Below are positions 5,963 to 6,019 of a stretch of 6,019 bases of DNA, piece by piece (positions within the stretch are counted from its first letter, which is position 1; each line of letters begins with the position of its first letter). A program made the translations under genes and the position numbers. The stretch is taken from NCBI GenBank assembly GCA_905370255.1, contig CAJPKC010000081.1:1-6019 (forward strand), written 5' to 3'. The DNA comes from Streptococcus oralis. GTDB lineage: Bacteria; Bacillota; Bacilli; Lactobacillales; Streptococcaceae. The notes below the pieces were generated by a model that was given only the letters and a program-made list of their open reading frames with translations, was not told the origin of the DNA and did no database searches.

Positions 5963-6019
5963 ACGGTACTTTTTACTTTTGGTCTCTCAAGAGTGTACAG
6001 GGACGTGCTGACAAATGTT
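5963..6019 (+). other. Start of an untranslated leader with a possible hairpin, cut by the window edge
   Basis: About 57 bases follow the predicted start site without a convincing RBS and start codon. GTCTCT (5982-5987) can pair with AGGGAC (5999-6004; six pairs including one G-U) around an 11-base loop; a shorter CTC/GAG hairpin competes within it. I do not recognise a known riboswitch or ribosomal-protein leader, and too little is visible to exclude one. Confidence 0.35.

Noticed and set aside
5956..6019. ATG at 5956 opening a frame to the window edge
   Set aside because: The ATG overlaps the -10 hexamer and precedes the predicted start site, so it would not be in the mRNA; there is no SD. 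The ATG at 6016 is also poorly placed (AGGGA 13 bases away).
1..6019. CRISPR array, tRNA/rRNA gene, insertion sequence or BOX/RUP-type repeat
   Set aside because: No regularly spaced repeats with spacers, no cloverleaf or rRNA-like segment, and no terminal inverted repeats or transposase-like frame were seen on either strand.

Overview
This 6.0 kb window is almost certainly from a Streptococcus chromosome. The low-GC composition, AAAGGAG-type ribosome binding sites and the order argS < > argR > mutS are typical of the genus. The ArgR and MutS (HexA-like) proteins look most like those of the mitis group (S. pneumoniae / mitis / oralis type). The genus is firm; the species is not.

Layout. Positions 1-1637 (minus strand) hold the 5' 545 codons of argS, arginyl-tRNA synthetase; its last ~18 codons lie beyond the left edge. 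A 153 bp divergent intergenic region (1638-1790) carries back-to-back promoters, three T-tracts and a weak ARG-box-like half site. Then come argR (1791-2237), a 46 bp gap containing a terminator-like hairpin, and mutS (2284-4815). A bidirectional Rho-independent terminator (4820-4847) separates mutS from a convergent two-gene operon on the minus strand. That operon encodes a stand-alone LytTR DNA-binding regulator (5311-5751) and a four-helix DUF3021 membrane protein (4856-5314), which overlap by four bases (ATGA). Upstream of the operon is a 268 bp non-coding region. It holds the operon's own promoter, a pair of 15 bp direct repeats spaced exactly 21 bp apart just upstream of the -35, and a strong plus-strand promoter (5928-5957) whose transcript leaves the window.

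How the parts work together. argS and argR link arginine charging with arginine-responsive regulation. This ArgR has lost the Asp-Asp pair that contacts arginine in E. coli ArgR, so it probably depends on a second ArgR/AhrC paralogue encoded elsewhere. mutS follows argR closely enough to be co-transcribed, but the hairpin may limit read-through. The LytTR + DUF3021 pair matches the architecture of streptococcal LytTR regulatory systems (HdrRM/BrsRM type), in which a membrane protein restrains a LytTR activator. The 21 bp-period repeats are the best candidate for its autoregulatory operator and are the most interesting feature of the window.
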